In this document: piece by piece, positions 10,899-21,731 of the stretch
Numbering within the stretch: position 1 is the stretch's first letter
Layout of the letters: the number at the start of each line of letters is the position of its first letter
From: Ostrinia nubilalis
Lineage: Eukaryota > Arthropoda > Insecta > Lepidoptera > Crambidae
Length of the DNA stretch: 64,000 bases
Assembly (NCBI RefSeq): GCF_963855985.1
Contig: NC_087110.1
Span: 8,237,001 to 8,301,000 of the forward strand
Direction: 5' to 3'
Made by a program: the position numbers and the translations under genes
Notes under the pieces: model-generated
The model's database searches: none
What the model saw: the letters and a program-made list of their open reading frames with translations, nothing else
What the model was told of the DNA's origin: nothing

Positions 10899-11108
10899 TC
10901 ACAAAGCTCCTCACATTTAAAAAATATTTTCGTAAGCGCGTCCCCTTTAACGAATTCGTATTAACGAATCGCTCAATGTGCACTAAGCCTTAATCATTAG
11001 ACGTGCGTGGAAATAATGCATAGCAGATTGCATGGAGGCGAGCAATAATCCAGGAATTCATCGCTTAACGGACTTTTTTCATGAATAAAATGGATTTGTA
11101 GCGGCAAA

Positions 11109-12253
11109 ATGCTCATTTATCGTGAGTTACTGGAATTTTCTTTTTGAGTTTTTCCTTGCTTATCCCTCTTGTAGACTTTCACTGTAAATATTTTTAGAAC
11201 AACCAAATATGGAATTTATTTTAGCAGAGGTTTGTCAACCTCAACCTGTCTGGAAAGCGTGGAGTGTAGTCCAAATCCTCGATTATCCACTCCTGCAGGG
11301 TAGAATAAATGACCTGTTATAGAAGGAGAGATTGTGTAACTTAAGATACTACTATTTTATTGGAAAATAGCACTTACGATGTCACAGGGTTTTGTCAGAT
11401 CTGCAGTCGATCATCCTATGACGAGTAGAGAAAAGAAAATATTCTACGTGTTCACAGTTATTTATGAAATCCTACTAATATTATAAATGTTTGAAAGTTT
11501 GGATGTCTGGCTGTTTGTTACTCTTTCACGCAAAAACTACTGAACGGATTTTAATGAAACTTTACAGTATTATTGTTTATAACCCAGAATAACATATAGG
11601 CTATAATTTATGACGATCTGTGACAAACTAAATTTCACGCGGGTGAAACCGCGGGCAAAAGCTAGTAATATAATATTATACCATTATATGCTTAAATAGC
11701 ATTAAGTCCACCTTTTGTACTATTTTATTGTGCAATAAAGTTTTTATAATAATAATACCATGACCTTACAAAAATGTACTCAGGATCATCACACTACGAT
11801 TTGACTAGGTATTTATTACCTAGAGTTCGACATTCGTAGGTTTATTCATAAATCGGTTTGTACACACTAGTCCCCAGTGTCTAATAGAGTAAAACCAAGG
11901 CTAGTCAATAAAGTCAGCAATCTTCAGTTACAGCAATAGCAGCGTCAGCCATCTTCCTCCACATCACCATGAGTCGAAAACTCCAGGAGCCCTTGCACTC
12001 CTTCTTGAGGGTGCACCCTCAGACCCTACAAGACTGGTACATCAGGAACATGACTGACTTCGTAATACCGTTAGAAGATATAGACGATTGTGACTGTCCC
12101 AGGATATACTTGCCAGTGTGTGCTTCGGACAACAGAAGCTATACCAACTTATGCTATATGAACTGCTTCAACATAGTCATCAATAGAGAGAAGCCGGTGA
12201 GACTGTACTATATGGGTCGATGCTTGACGTTCTTGGAGCCTTGGGATTATTAA
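11109..12253 (+). CDS. secreted single-Kazal protein 2, copy A (spliced)
   Basis: Predicted 112-aa secreted Kazal inhibitor-like protein. The open frame starting at the ATG 11969 lacks a signal peptide. The same frame is open upstream and hydrophobic (TAIAASAIFLHIT) back to a phase-1 acceptor, TCTTCAG, at 11927. A candidate first coding exon at 11109-11121 (ATG plus 10 nt) ends at donor GTGAGT. Joining gives MLIYLTAIAASAIFLHIT and a closed 339-nt frame. Cysteines at 59, 61, 69, 80, 84 and 103 match the Kazal pattern. C-P-R-I-Y-L-P-V-C puts Arg at P1, which suggests a trypsin-like target. A W-Y-containing stretch (QDWYIRNMTDF) before the domain resembles the paralogues. The 806-bp intron holds a Helitron. 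An RTE fragment starts about 100 bp after the stop. Confidence 0.7.
11470..11665 (+). mobile_element. non-autonomous Helitron in Kazal gene 2 intron
   Basis: 196 bp, begins TCCTACTAATATTATAAATG after an A and ends GCGGGCAAAAGCTAG before a T, as Helitrons do. A CACGCGGGTGAAACCGCGGG hairpin precedes the CTAG end. Confidence 0.85.
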
Positions 12254-12355
12254 AAGTTATGGTCGAGAATTAGCATTTTTTTGTTTTATGAACCTTGTCA
12301 GTTTGTGCTGTATTGATCTGTGTTTCTGAATCTCATCGCCGTCGTCGTTATGACG

Positions 12356-12540
12356 TCAGCCAAATGACGTTCACAGTTGGACATTGGACTAAGGCCTCCC
12401 CCAAGGATTTCCATAACGGCCGGTCCTGCGCTGCCAGCATCCAGGCTCTTCCCGCGACCTTCACCACATCGTCGGTCCACCTAGTGGGAGGCCTGCCCAC
12501 ACTACGTCTTCCGGCCCGTGGTCGCCACGCGAGAACTTTT
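12356..12540 (-). mobile_element. RTE 3' fragment
   Basis: Complement of the RTE polymerase C-terminal region (GGCCTCCCCCAAGGATTTCC ... ATCGTCGGTCCACCTAGTGG). Mirrored at 13369-13553. Confidence 0.65.
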
Positions 12541-12570
12541 CGAGGAAAAGTCAGTTTAATTACTAATTAT

Positions 12571-13338
12571 TTGATGAAATTGAGCCTTTTATTAAGACAA
12601 ACAATAATATTCAGACATATTATTATAGCCCTGTAAGAGACAGAATGTCAAAATTTTTATTTAAATTCCAGTATGATGGGATAAAAAGCCACTCCTTCAA
12701 TAAAGTACTAAATCAATCCATCAACACTCGGCGCTGGTACGCCGAACGCTTCGATGCGGCCATAGGCCGGATAGTGCTGGGACAGTGTCGATAACTACAA
12801 AGTCAAAAACTTGACATATGAGATAACGACTCGATGCAAAAACAGGTAGACACATTGCATTAAGTCGATGTTTTGTCATAATTAACATAATCGATGTATA
12901 TAATCGATGTTTTAATTCCAAATAGAAAACGTTCATTTGTTTATAAATCTGTCTGTAGTAAAGAATACCCTGATTTTTGATAACATTTTTGTTTGAAAGG
13001 GGATGAAATTTTACGTACACCTACAGGCCATAAATTATTATTTCTCATGTAAGCGATGAGAACTTATATGTTATGTATGCGGTAATTATAAATGTTTATA
13101 AACAAAATACGCGGATGAAACCGCGAAAAGTCATAATAAGAATACAATGGGCTAAAAACAAAAGTTTTGGCATGGTTTAATTCTATCGATATTAGATACT
13201 ATAAGTTTTATCGACAAGAACACTTCAAGATGCATGAAAAAAGGAATTTTGTTTTGCCGGGCTGCGATACCAAAAATTGCGCTCGGAATTTTAAACATAA
13301 GCTTTTGCGATGAAAAAATGCTATATTTCACGTGAAAT
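12571..13338. other. spacer of the inverted duplication
   Basis: Single-copy 768-bp spacer between the arms. Its last 42 bp hold the inverted junction repeat. The minus-strand frame 13020-12721 has no domain I recognise. A weak Kazal-like resemblance near 12720-12790 is not good enough to call. Confidence 0.6.
13297..13337. repeat. 41-bp junction repeat A, inverted copy
   Basis: Complement of 10858-10898, one base away from the inner end of the right arm. In the duplicate the order is arm then A; in the original it is A then arm. Confidence 0.85.
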
Positions 13339-13368
13339 ATAATTAGTAATTAAACTGACTTTTCCTCG

Positions 13369-13553
13369 AAAAGTTCTCGCGTGGCGACCACGGGCCGGAA
13401 GACGTAGTGTGGGCAGGCCTCCCACTAGGTGGACCGACGATGTGGTGAAGGTCGCGGGAAGAGCCTGGATGCTGGCAGCGCAGGACCGGCCGTTATGGAA
13501 ATCCTTGGGGGAGGCCTTAGTCCAATGTCCAACTGTGAACGTCATTTGGCTGA
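13369..13553 (+). mobile_element. RTE 3' fragment, duplicate
   Basis: Mirror copy of 12356-12540. Confidence 0.65.
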
Positions 13554-13655
13554 CGTCATAACGACGACGGCGATGAGATTCAGAAACACAGATCAATACA
13601 GCACAAACTGACAAGGTTCATAAAACAAAAAAATGCTAATTCTCGACCATAACTT

Positions 13656-14800
13656 TTAATAATCCCAAGGCTCCAAGAACGTCAAGCATCGACCCATATA
13701 GTACAGTCTCACCGGCTTCTCTCTATTGATGACTATGTTGAAGCAGTTCATATAGCATAAGTTGGTATAGCTTCTGTTGTCCGAAGCACACACTGGCAAG
13801 TATATCCTGGGACAGTCACAATCGTCTATATCTTCTAACGGTATTACGAAGTCAGTCATGTTCCTGATGTACCAGTCTTGTAGGGTCTGAGGGTGCACCC
13901 TCAAGAAGGAGTGCAAGGGCTCCTGGAGTTTTCGACTCATGGTGATGTGGAGGAAGATGGCTGACGCTGCTATTGCTGTAACTGAAGATTGCTGACTTTA
14001 TTGACTAGCCTTGGTTTTACTCTATTAGACACTGGGGACTAGTGTGTACAAACCGATTTATGAATAAACCTACGAATGTCGAACTCTAGGTAATAAATAC
14101 CTAGTCAAATCGTAGTGTGATGATCCTGAGTACATTTTTGTAAGGTCATGGTATTATTATTATAAAAACTTTATTGCACAATAAAATAGTACAAAAGGTG
14201 GACTTAATGCTATTTAAGCATATAATGGTATAATATTATATTACTAGCTTTTGCCCGCGGTTTCACCCGCGTGAAATTTAGTTTGTCACAGATCGTCATA
14301 AATTATAGCCTATATGTTATTCTGGGTTATAAACAATAATACTGTAAAGTTTCATTAAAATCCGTTCAGTAGTTTTTGCGTGAAAGAGTAACAAACAGCC
14401 AGACATCCAAACTTTCAAACATTTATAATATTAGTAGGATTTCATAAATAACTGTGAACACGTAGAATATTTTCTTTTCTCTACTCGTCATAGGATGATC
14501 GACTGCAGATCTGACAAAACCCTGTGACATCGTAAGTGCTATTTTCCAATAAAATAGTAGTATCTTAAGTTACACAATCTCTCCTTCTATAACAGGTCAT
14601 TTATTCTACCCTGCAGGAGTGGATAATCGAGGATTTGGACTACACTCCACGCTTTCCAGACAGGTTGAGGTTGACAAACCTCTGCTAAAATAAATTCCAT
14701 ATTTGGTTGTTCTAAAAATATTTACAGTGAAAGTCTACAAGAGGGATAAGCAAGGAAAAACTCAAAAAGAAAATTCCAGTAACTCACGATAAATGAGCAT
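13656..14800 (-). CDS. secreted single-Kazal protein 2, copy B (spliced)
   Basis: Inverted duplicate of the gene at 11109-12253. Coding exon 1 is 14800-14788, exon 2 is 13981-13656, and the predicted product is again 112 aa. The exon-2 protein is identical residue for residue, and the splice sites and intronic Helitron are conserved. Upstream sequence is shared only as far as 15011, about 210 bp before the ATG. The two copies therefore share their proximal promoter but differ in more distal sequence. Copy B is transcribed convergently with copy A across the 768-bp spacer, so read-through could produce antisense or double-stranded RNA. That last point is inference. Confidence 0.7.
14244..14439 (-). 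mobile_element. non-autonomous Helitron, duplicate
   Basis: Mirror copy of 11470-11665. Confidence 0.85.
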
Positions 14801-15011
14801 TTTGCCGCTACAAATCCATTTTATTCATGAAAAAAGTCCGTTAAGCGATGAATTCCTGGATTATTGCTCGCCTCCATGCAATCTGCTATGCATTATTTCC
14901 ACGCACGTCTAATGATTAAGGCTTAGTGCACATTGAGCGATTCGTTAATACGAATTCGTTAAAGGGGACGCGCTTACGAAAATATTTTTTAAATGTGAGG
15001 AGCTTTGTGAA

Positions 15012-15513
15012 AAACTCTAGTATTTATTTAGTTTTTAAGCCACAATAATAAATTAACAATATTTTGAATAGTTTTCTCATAATTATCTCAATTCTTCAGT
15101 CAATAGTTTTTTAATCAAATATACAAATACAGTACATATCAAATTGATAGTAAATAAGAATAGAAATAATAAAAGTATTTATCGGTCAATAATGTCGCTC
15201 CAGACTAACACTGTAGAGTACAATATCGACTACACTTGAAGGAAGAATAATTAAACTATTTAATGGAGCTAAAAATCAGAATAATATAAAGAACAAATAA
15301 AACACGTATAATGTGCGCTCGGCCTTATGAAACGGCTTATGATAGATAATACGTGAAATGTGATCGTCATCAATATTTAATCAGTAAATTACACGGTCAG
15401 TTACAACCAAAACGAGTTAAAAAATCGAAGATAAACTCATGGTACAATTATAATCATTGTTTGAAACTAAGTTCCTATCTAAACAAAGAAGTGGATTTTG
15501 AATCGTTTGTTTC
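15012..15513. other. no gene seen
   Basis: AT-rich single-copy flank of the inverted duplication. Confidence 0.5.
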
Positions 15514-15672
15514 AGCTAAATGACGTCCATAGCTGGACAAAGGCCTCCCCCAAGGATTTTCATAACGTCCAGTCCTGTGCTGCCATCATCCAGGTACCTA
15601 CTTCCCGCGACCTTCACTAGATCTTCAGTCCACCTAGTGGGGGGCCAGCCCACACTACGTCTCTGGCCCGTG
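15514..15672 (-). mobile_element. RTE 3' fragment
   Basis: Contains AAAGGCCTCCCCCAAGGATT and AGTCCACCTAGTGGGGGG, the complement of an RTE polymerase end. Confidence 0.6.
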
Positions 15673-15726
15673 ACCAATAAGTACTATAGTACAACGCTGG
15701 TTATTCCATGATCATTTATTTAATAA

Positions 15727-15850
15727 CTAGCTGACTTGGCGAACTTCGTGCCGCCTATGTTCATCTGAAGTAACGTAGGATCCTAATAGTAAAAGAATTT
15801 TTTAAATCGGTCCAAGTAGTTTCGGAGCCTTTTCAATACATCAAATAATC
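15727..15850 (-). mobile_element. Helitron-like 3' end
   Basis: Starts (on plus) CTAGCTGACTTGGCGAACTT, complementary to the GTTCGCCGGGTCAGCTAG end of the 40030-40231 element. The 5' end is unclear. Confidence 0.5.
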
Positions 15851-15914
15851 AAATCTTTCCTTTTTGTAGAAGTGTAGAAGAAAGAAAGTTGATTTGTTTC
15901 AGGTAGGTACCTTA

Positions 15915-16010
15915 CAGGGTGTAGACATCCGCTAAGAACGGATTTTACGAAACTCCACCCCTAAGGGGTAAAACGGGGTCCACGTCTACGAAGTCGCGGG
16001 CGGCCGCTAG
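15915..16010 (+). mobile_element. Helitron-like 3' end
   Basis: TACGAAACTCCACCCCTAAG ... GCGGGCGGCCGCTAG, with CTAG at 16007-16010. Confidence 0.6.
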
Positions 16011-16394
16011 TTGTGGTGGTATACCACAAGATGATGGTAATCATCTTATCTGTATTTCCAGCGTATTTCAAAACAATCATTGCTCTTGTAGCATTTATAA
16101 TTATAAAACAGTTCCTCTAGATCAGATATAGAACTTTTATTTAAACATACGAATGAAAAGAAATTCAACTTTCAGATTAAACTTTGAAGCACTACACGAG
16201 CCTCCAACGTTCCTCATTGAAAACTTAAAGTTTCTGTGTGTTTCCGTTTCAGTTCATTCGTTGAAAGTTCGCAACTTCAAGCTTTCATGGGAGCTTGAAT
16301 GGTCTAATAGTTAGTTTTAGAAAATATATTATATTGTTGAGGTATTACAATCTTCAGTCTATTGAACACATTTTCACTTATTTATTTATTTGAT
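16011..16394. other. no gene seen
   Basis: AT-rich; no supported feature. Confidence 0.45.
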
Positions 16395-16682
16395 GATATA
16401 TGACATAGCCCAACGGATTAGCAAGCTGAAGTGGCAATGGGCTGGGCATATTATAGTGGGTAGAACTGACGTCCAATGGAGCAGCAAGGTTCTGGAGTCG
16501 AGGCCACGTACCGAAAACACAGCGTAGGACGTCTTCCCTCAAGGTGGATCGACTCATATAGGTAGCGGGAAGGCGCTGGATGCAGGCCGCCACCAACCGG
16601 CCATTGTGGAGATCATTGGTAGAGGCCTATGTTCAGCAATGGACGTCCTATGGCTGAGATGATGATGATGATGATGATGATT
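16395..16682 (+). mobile_element. RTE polymerase C-terminal fragment with (GAT)n tail
   Basis: Degraded coding sequence for the end of an RTE polymerase, with GGTAGAGGCCTATGTTCAGC near the 3' end, then ATGGCTGAGATGATGATGAT microsatellite. RTE elements characteristically end in such short repeats. Confidence 0.7.
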
Positions 16683-16751
16683 TATTTGATGAACTTCAAC
16701 TGTAATTACATAAATTATTACTAGTAACTGACATTAGTTGGTTTGGAGGTA

Positions 16752-16804
16752 GGCACTGGAAATCATTAGGGGAGGCCTATGTTCAACAGTGGACATTTTA
16801 GGTG
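16752..16804 (+). mobile_element. RTE 3' scrap
   Basis: GGGGAGGCCTATGTTCAACA followed by GTGGAC; only about 50 bp. Confidence 0.45.
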
Positions 16805-17084
16805 ATCACCTATTTATTTATATTAACAGCATTCTAAACTATTTATTAAAATCGCAAAACGTTAAGGAGCAATTCTATAGAATGCAAATTCAAAAACACA
16901 CAAAACCAAACCAACCTTTTAGAAATACTTGCAAAGACAGCAAGGGACATTGGAGCAACATAGCAACAAATCCCTGGAATAGTTCCCATAGCTTCTAACG
17001 GTCCCAATAAATGCGCCTAGCCTGATCCTACAAGGTAAAAAGGTTCAGAAGAATCTCTTTTTTCTTTGGCCATTTTACAGGCCC

Positions 17085-17285
17085 CTCTTTCCTAAGCAGG
17101 CTCTGGATTGGAACCCTCAAGAAAAACGCAAACGTGGCCGCCCCAAGCAAATTTGGCGGCGCACTGTGGCAGACGAGGCGAAGAAGATCAGCAAGACTTA
17201 AAGCAAGATCAAACGCGAAGCTCAAGACCGAATGCGGTGGAGGACTGTTGTGGGCACCCTCTGCCCCATCTAGGGAACATAGGAC
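17085..17285 (+). pseudogene. non-LTR polymerase C-terminal remnant (second type)
   Basis: Translates from about 17098 as ALDWNPQEKRKRGRPKQIW, then RRTVADEAKK, interrupted by stops. The K-R-G-R-P-x-x-x-W-R-R pattern is typical of the C-terminal end of mobile-element endonuclease/reverse-transcriptase proteins. It differs from the other RTE fragments here. Dead. Confidence 0.65.
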
Positions 17286-17354
17286 CTTAAGTCCAGTCTT
17301 TCCCATTGGGCACTTGCCCAGGGCCCCGCGACCGAGGGGGCCCCCCCGGGGCGA

Positions 17355-17530
17355 AAGTTGTTTGTTACTCTTTCACACCAAAACTACTTAACCGATTTTG
17401 ATGAAATTTAGTACAGTGAAAGTTTCAGTCCCAGGAAAGGACTTATAATAGTTTTTATTCCGGTTTTTGAAACAGGAACGCACGCCATAAAGTTTTTCTG
17501 AGAGACAACATTTCACGTGGACGAAATAAT
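17355..17530 (+). mobile_element. Helitron-like internal fragment
   Basis: Contains TTGTTACTCTTTCAC, ACCGATTTTGATGAAATTTA and TCCGGTTTTTGAAACAGGAA, the core of the short Helitron family. Termini are not clear. Confidence 0.55.
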
Positions 17531-18446
17531 AATAGTAAAAAAGCTTTCATTGTAAACTTACAAACAGGCACTTCAGTTTTATTTATTTCTATACTTATAC
17601 ACTATTATTCCCACCGCTTCCAACTGGACAATCTGGAAATCTTTGGGAGAGATCTATCTTCAGCAATAGACGTCAGTTGGTTAAAATAATTAAGGCTTAA
17701 AACAGATTTTTTTATCCACAACACTAGTGGCGCTTCTGCACAACATTTCGTCCGGCTATCTTTACGCCAATCCTTTCGGCTTATCGGCCAACGAATAATG
17801 GTATCAGAGATATTTTGGTGTTTACTACAACCCTCGTAAAGTTTAAGAAGCAGGAAGTACGAAGGTGGACAAGGTTTACGTTCGCATAAAACGGTTTAAA
17901 AACATGTTTTCGCGACAAAAAGGCCTGTAAGATGTCATAAAGATACGCTGATGTAGGTAATGTGTTCTTTGATTTTTAAAGGTGCTTCCTCGCTTGAGTA
18001 TTTGCCTGTAATTTAACGTTACAGAGTCGAGAATTACATCAGTGAGGTAGGTGAACCAGATATTACTGGTTAAGATGTAAGATGTAAGCTTAACTTTAGT
18101 TTATTTAAATTCCCAAATAGTTTTGTCTGCAGGTAGAAAACTGTTTGGTTTCCACATCTCTGTGGTCATTCTTGGGGTCTCTGAACGTCAAGCTTTGACA
18201 CATTTCACCGTAAAAAAGTTTATCGCAACGCATTTCTTCGCAATCTCGCGAGTGAAAAAACCGCACGTTTATCTCTCGCAAATCGCATCATAACGCACAA
18301 CGCACCAACTATTTCTCCTCTGCAGCTGCAGGCAAAATTATTTGGGAAACGTAATTTGGACTTCCGATTAAGATCCCGCCTGGTGTAGCTATTTACACGC
18401 CACACCAATTACAATTTGCTAATTGTAATGCATTTTGTAATGTCAT
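17531..18446. other. no gene seen
   Basis: No supported gene. The minus frame 18408-18220 has no recognisable domain. Confidence 0.45.
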
Positions 18447-18545
18447 AAAAGTAGCAGGAAGGCGCTGGATGCAGGCCGCTCATTACCACTCATTTTATGC
18501 GGATGCCTATATTCCGTAGTGGAAGTCCTATGGTTGAAATTATGA
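18447..18545 (+). mobile_element. RTE 3' fragment, degraded
   Basis: AGCAGGAAGGCGCTGGATGC then a decayed GTGGAAGTCCTATGGTTG end. Confidence 0.5.
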
Positions 18546-19135
18546 TAATAATGAACTGTAATATTACAAAGAAGAACGGTCATCTGTGACCCAGGCCCGA
18601 CAGAAACGAGACATACCTCAGTTTTTTTGTCATGTCTTAATTAGTTAAATTATATATTTTTTATATTCGAAATCTATGTATAACACCAAAATATTACCCT
18701 TTGTTTTTGTTCAGGCGTTATACAAAAACTAATATAAAATGCCTATTTATCACCAAAATTGGTAAATGTATGTACCTAAATGTGTATGTGCTATGGAATG
18801 TATCTAGGTGTCCTGGAGATACAGCCGAGCCGGTTTTTTTTTGTATGGGGCGTGACCGTTCTTCTTTCAGCCTTACATTGGTGAGGGAAGAGAACCGAGC
18901 ATTACACTGTGAAAGTTGATAATACAATAATATGTTTGATACAACAATCGCATCTGTAATATTACATTACAGGCAAATGCTTGTTGAATTTTCTAGTTTT
19001 ATATAACTTGAAAAAGTAATATGTTACAGACGAACGCTCCAAGTGAGGGAGCACCTTAAGCCTTTAGGAGACTGTGTGGCAGGTAAGGAGCGTAAAGAAT
19101 AAATTACCTTAAATTATTATTGTTCGGGCAGTTAG

Positions 19136-19262
19136 AGGTAAGACAGCCAGTTCCTCCGTGGTTGAGGATTCCGGGTGAAGATCGCTTCCACCTTCGGCCT
19201 GATCGTCACTTACCATCAGGTGAGATACAGGCCAAGAGCTTCCTCGTTGTGGATAAACAAAA
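19136..19262 (+). repeat. non-LTR/SINE 3' tail
   Basis: GGCCTGATCGTCACTTACCA and CCAAGAGCTTCCTCGTTGTG form a tail I recognise as common in Lepidoptera. Its class (CR1/Jockey-like) is not provable here. Confidence 0.55.
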
Positions 19263-19304
19263 AATTAGAATTATCAGTTTTATTTAAACAAAACGGGGAG
19301 GCCA

Positions 19305-19978
19305 TTAAAATGGATGCAACCAGATCCTCCTCCTGAAGCTTTCTGGGAACACAACGCACGGTCCTTTCCTATACAACTTCACTGGCGTTTTCCTCTTCAG
19401 GTTGACGCATAATATCTTGCACTCATTGGTATAAGTGACGTTGTCGTCTCCACAAACTGGGATATACACTCGAGGGCACTCTTTGCAGCCGTCTGAAACG
19501 TTGTAGTCTTGCAAACGCGGGGGAAGGTCTAGAATGTACTTGTTGAAGAACTCTCGAAAGGGCACCTTAACGTTCCCAACTACGTGGATAACGGTGACGA
19601 TGAGAACACTGAGAAAACCTGAAATGTTTTTGAACTTCATGGCTATTTGCGATTTGCGCATCAAAATCATAATAATCATAATAAAAGCGAAAGGTTACTG
19701 ATTGACTGAATGACTGACTCACTCACTCATCACGAAATCTCAGAAACCACAAGTGCTAGGAGTCTCAAATTTCGCATGATGGTTCCTTTTAGAGCGTAGG
19801 TGCGATTTACGAAACTCCACCCCTAAAGAGGTTAAAACGGGGTTCACGCGTACGAAGTCGCGGGCGGCCGCTAGTATTTAAACAATTATGATTTTGGCTA
19901 GTTGCCATTAAAAAAGAATCACTAAGAATTTTATAAAAGCCATAAAAATAAGTGCTTTATCTTACATCTAAGAAACAT
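19305..19978 (-). CDS. secreted single-Kazal protein 3 (spliced)
   Basis: Predicted 108-aa secreted Kazal inhibitor-like protein. Exon 2 (19618-19305) starts at a phase-1 acceptor, CATTTCAG. A candidate exon 1 at 19978-19966 (ATG plus 10 nt) ends at donor GTAAG. The join gives the signal peptide MFLRCFLSVLIVTVIHVVG and a closed 327-nt frame. Cysteines at 49, 52, 60, 71, 75 and 92 follow the Kazal spacing. C-P-R-V-Y-I-P-V-C and D-D-N-V-T-Y-T-N are textbook, with Arg at P1. The tail is basic (FRRRIWLHPF). The predicted intron contains a Helitron-like element. Alternative: an unspliced start at the ATG 19640 (MKFKNISGFLSV), also a fair signal peptide, giving 111 aa. I prefer the spliced model because the paralogues share the acceptor phase. 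AATAAA lies at 19283-19278, about 25 bp past the stop. Confidence 0.7.
19685..19874 (+). mobile_element. Helitron-like element in Kazal gene 3 intron
   Basis: Contains AAACCACAAGTGCTAGGAGT and ends GCGGGCGGCCGCTAG (CTAG 19871-19874). Closely related to 39100-39293. Confidence 0.65.
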
Positions 19979-20162
19979 TTCGGTCGATACTCTCTCTCTC
20001 ACTAATATTAATTATGTGCCAGTAATTACAATATTTTACGAGGATTTCAGTGCCTAATTACTAATTATGTACACGCTTATAAAGTTTATTGGTAAGTAAT
20101 TAATTAGTTACTATGTCAATAGTAGTCATGTTAAGTTAATAGCTATTTTATTGAATGTTTTT

Positions 20163-20420
20163 AAGGTCATCATCATCATCATTTCAGCCATAGGACGTCC
20201 ACTGCTGAACATAGGCCTTCCCCAATGCTTTCCATGTTGATCGATTGGTAGCAGCCTGCGTCCAGCGCTTCCCTGCTACCTTTTGGGTCATCATCGGTCC
20301 ACCTTGTGGGTGGAAGTCCCACGCTGCGATTTCCGGTACGCGGCCTCCATTCTAGAACCTTACTGCCCCATTGGTCGTCAGGTCTGCGTACTATGTGCCC
20401 TTTATTGTTGTATGCCCATT
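20163..20420 (-). mobile_element. RTE 3' fragment with (CAT)n
   Basis: On plus, CATCATCATCATCATTTCAG precedes CCATAGGACGTCCACTGCTG, the complement of the RTE 3' end. It extends through the W-T-D-D coding region (CATCATCGGTCCACCTTGTG). Confidence 0.7.
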
Positions 20421-20636
20421 ATTGTATGCCCATGCGGCGGAACACAGCTGATCTATCATACAAATTTAATGACCTGACTTATGTACCTGTGATTTCACAA
20501 TAAACACAATTTGAATTTGAATTTAATTTGAATTTATCAGGTCGTTTAGTCTCAACTGCAGGAGCATGACCCTCTCAAAACCAGAGGCAAATGGAGTATT
20601 TAGCCTACACTACACACTGGCCAAGCTGAGTTCATT

Positions 20637-20750
20637 ATCATCATCATCATAATTTCAGCCACAGGACGTCCACTGCTGACCATAGGCCTCCCCCAATGAT
20701 TTCCAGATTCGTCGGTTGATAGGGATTTGCATTCAGCGCCTTCCTTTACC
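20637..20750 (-). mobile_element. RTE 3' fragment
   Basis: CATCATCATCATAATTTCAG then CAGGACGTCCACTGCTGACC; truncated. Confidence 0.6.
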
Positions 20751-20783
20751 TTTAGAGTTCTATTAATATAGGATTATTCAATA

Positions 20784-21694
20784 CTAGCGGCCGCCCGCGA
20801 CTTCGTACGCGTGGATCCCGTTTTACCCCCTTCATCTATCTTACTCGGTTTAGATTTTTTCATACAAATGTTTTTTCCCGCTAACTCCCGTTCCCGTTGG
20901 AATTTCGCAATATCCTGTTGTAACTAAGCTTTAAGTTTACTAAGGAACCTGCATGCCAAATTTCAAGCGTCTAACTTAAGCGGTTTAGATTTTTCATACA
21001 AAAGGATTTTCCCGATAATTCCTGTTGCTGTGGGAATTTCGGGAATTCCTTTCTTAGTGCACCTCTACGGTACCTAAGCTACGTCCCTTATAAATTTCAA
21101 GTGCCTACGTTTAGCCGTTTAGGCTGTGCGTGGGTATGTCAGTGAGTCAGTCATACAAAAGGAATTTCCCGCTAATTCCAGTTCCCGTGGGAATTTTGCA
21201 ATATCCTGTTGTAACTAAGCTTTAAGTTTACTAAGGTACCTGCATGCCAAATTTCAAGCGTCTAACTTACGCGGTTTAGATTTTTTCATACAAATGTTTT
21301 TTCCCGCTAACTCCCGTTCCCGTGAGAATTTTGCAATATCCTGTTGTAACTAAGCTTTAAATTTACTAAGGTACCTGCATGCCAAATTTCAAGCGTCTAT
21401 CTTACGTGGCTTGGATTTTTTCATACAAATGTTTTTTCTCGCTAATTCCCGTTCCCGTAGGAATTTTGCAATATCCTGTTATAACTAAGCTTTAAGTTTA
21501 CTAAGGTACCTGCTTGCCAAATTTCAAGCGTCTAACTTAAGCGGTTTAAATTTTTCATACAAAAGGATTTTCCCGCTAATGCCCGTTCCCGTGGGAATTC
21601 CTAAGTATCCTATAACCTGCCCAGGAGTATGAAGAATAATTGTACCAAGTGTCGTTAAAATCCGTTGAGTAGTTTTTGTTTCTATAAGGAACAT

Positions 21695-21731
<37 letters not shown>

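Larger units (their letters stand above)
10898..12570 (+). repeat. left arm of 1673-bp inverted duplication
   Basis: Pairs with 13339-15011. Position p matches 25909-p throughout, with no insertion or deletion and no mismatch in the stretches I compared. The arm carries a complete Kazal gene, one Helitron (11470-11665) and an RTE fragment (12356-12540). Confidence 0.93.
13339..15011 (-). repeat. right arm of 1673-bp inverted duplication
   Basis: Reverse complement of 10898-12570, carrying the second copy of the Kazal gene, Helitron and RTE fragment. Colinear without gaps, so it is either very recent or an assembly effect. Confidence 0.93.

Noticed and set aside
12720..12790. Degraded sixth Kazal copy in the spacer (minus strand, C-P-S-T-I-R-P-M-A-A-S)
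   Set aside because: Only a weak match to C-P-R-I-Y-L-P-V-C-A-S; the later cysteines are absent and nucleotide identity falls to background after about 28 bp.
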